Source: Chloroflexota bacterium (GTDB lineage Bacteria; Chloroflexota; Limnocylindria; QHBO01). From it: a stretch of DNA of 5,562 bases. Below are positions 5,028 through 5,562 of the stretch, piece after piece (the stretch's first letter is position 1; each line of letters starts with the position of its first letter). The position numbers and the translations under genes are program-made. The notes beneath the pieces were generated by a model that saw only the letters and a program-made list of their open reading frames with translations, had not been told where the DNA came from and made no database searches. The DNA lies in NCBI GenBank assembly GCA_029865285.1, contig JAOUHE010000111.1:1-5562 (forward strand), read 5' to 3'.

Positions 5028-5562
5028 TCAGGCCAGCATTCCCTCGCGCGCAAAGTGCCGGCGCACGCGCTCCGCGAGCTCCCGCGTGATCCCCGGCGTC
5101 TCGGCAAGCTCCTCGACCGATGACTCCCGAATCTGGCGGATACTCCCGAAGCGGCGCAGCAACGCCTGCCGTCGAGCAGGCCCGATGCCAGCGATGTCGT
5201 CGAAGGCACTCGCCAGCGCGCGACGTCCCCTGACCTTGCGGTGGTAGGTGATGGCGAATCGATGCGCCTCGTCCCGGACGCGCTGCACGAGATAGAGTCC
5301 CTGGCTTTTGGGGGCCAGCAGGATCGGCTCCGACCGCCCGGGCAGGAAGAGCTCTTCCTGCCGCTTGGCGAGTCCTGCGAGCGGCACCTCGGTCAGCCCG
5401 AGGTCGCTCAGCACTGCCACCGCCGTCGAGAGCTGCCCCTTCCCACCGTCCACGATGACCAGGTCGGGCAGCCGCCAGCCAACGTCGCCGCTGTCATTGC
5501 GTCGAGGGCGAGCCCCGGTTCCATCTGGATCGGCCTCGGGCGTCTCTTCTGACGCCTCGTCC
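5028..5562 (-). CDS. uvrC: UvrC, excinuclease ABC subunit C (C-terminal part; 5' end outside window)
   Basis: UvrC is the nuclease of UvrABC nucleotide excision repair: it joins the UvrB-DNA complex and cuts on both sides of a bulky lesion in the cytoplasm. Only the last 177 codons are visible, about a third of a usual UvrC of around 600 residues. The GIY-YIG nuclease and UVR domains would lie to the right of the window. The visible part starts with an acidic, Pro/Gly-rich stretch (5561 to about 5480). The RNase H-like second nuclease domain then begins at LPDLVIVDGGKGQL, whose DGG aspartate is a metal ligand in the family. It continues through LAKRQEELF and RDEAHRFAITYHRKVR, whose first His matches the family catalytic His. 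The C-terminus has a double helix-hairpin-helix, with DIAGIGPARRQALLRRFGS and ETPGITRELAERVRRHF. The gene ends in TGA at 5030-5028. It lies upstream of secD on the same strand, but a promoter candidate separates them. Identification is very secure. Confidence 0.97.
   Translation of the reverse strand, partial: DEASEETPEADPDGTGARPRRNDSGDVGWRLPDLVIVDGGKGQLSTAVAVLSDLGLTEVPLAGLAKRQEELFLPGRSEPILLAPKSQGLYLVQRVRDEAHRFAITYHRKVRGRRALASAFDDIAGIGPARRQALLRRFGSIRQIRESSVEELAETPGITRELAERVRRHFAREGMLA

Overview
The window comes from a G+C-rich bacterial chromosome (roughly two-thirds G+C by eye). All five genes lie on the minus strand and are best read from the right end to the left. They are ordinary housekeeping genes. 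I see no mobile element, CRISPR array, RNA gene or defence system. The style suggests Chloroflexota, perhaps the Thermomicrobia. The pointers are separate short SecD and SecF proteins, a Pro/Thr/Ser/Ala-rich stretch in SecF, a group-2 PyrF and GTG starts. This is an inference from protein style, not a database match.

Layout from right to left: (1) the C-terminal 177 codons of uvrC (5562-5028; its 5' end lies outside the window). (2) A 150-base gap (4877-5027) holding a good candidate promoter (-35 TTGCGC, 17-base spacer, -10 TATACT). It is followed by a roughly 105-base leader with a strong GC hairpin, an imperfect direct repeat and a purine-rich ribosome binding site. (3) secD (4876-3548). 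(4) secF, 4 bases after secD. (5) A 63-base gap, then recJ from a GTG start (2346-544). (6) pyrF from a GTG that overlaps the recJ stop (547 to the left edge, C-terminus missing).

secD, secF, recJ and pyrF are probably one transcript from the 5016-4988 promoter. SecD and SecF together form the proton-driven helper of the SecYEG translocon. RecJ is a 5'-3' single-strand DNA exonuclease, PyrF makes UMP, and the upstream UvrC cuts on both sides of bulky DNA lesions. Export, repair and pyrimidine synthesis have no direct functional link here, so the grouping looks like a housekeeping cluster rather than a dedicated system.

The points most worth a second look are: a Pro/Thr/Ser/Ala-rich insert of about 70 residues in the first extracytoplasmic domain of SecF; the structured secD leader with a promoter spacer that includes a C8 run; a RecJ lacking the His of its usual Trp-His-x-Gly motif; and a three-codon mini-ORF whose stop overlaps the recJ start.
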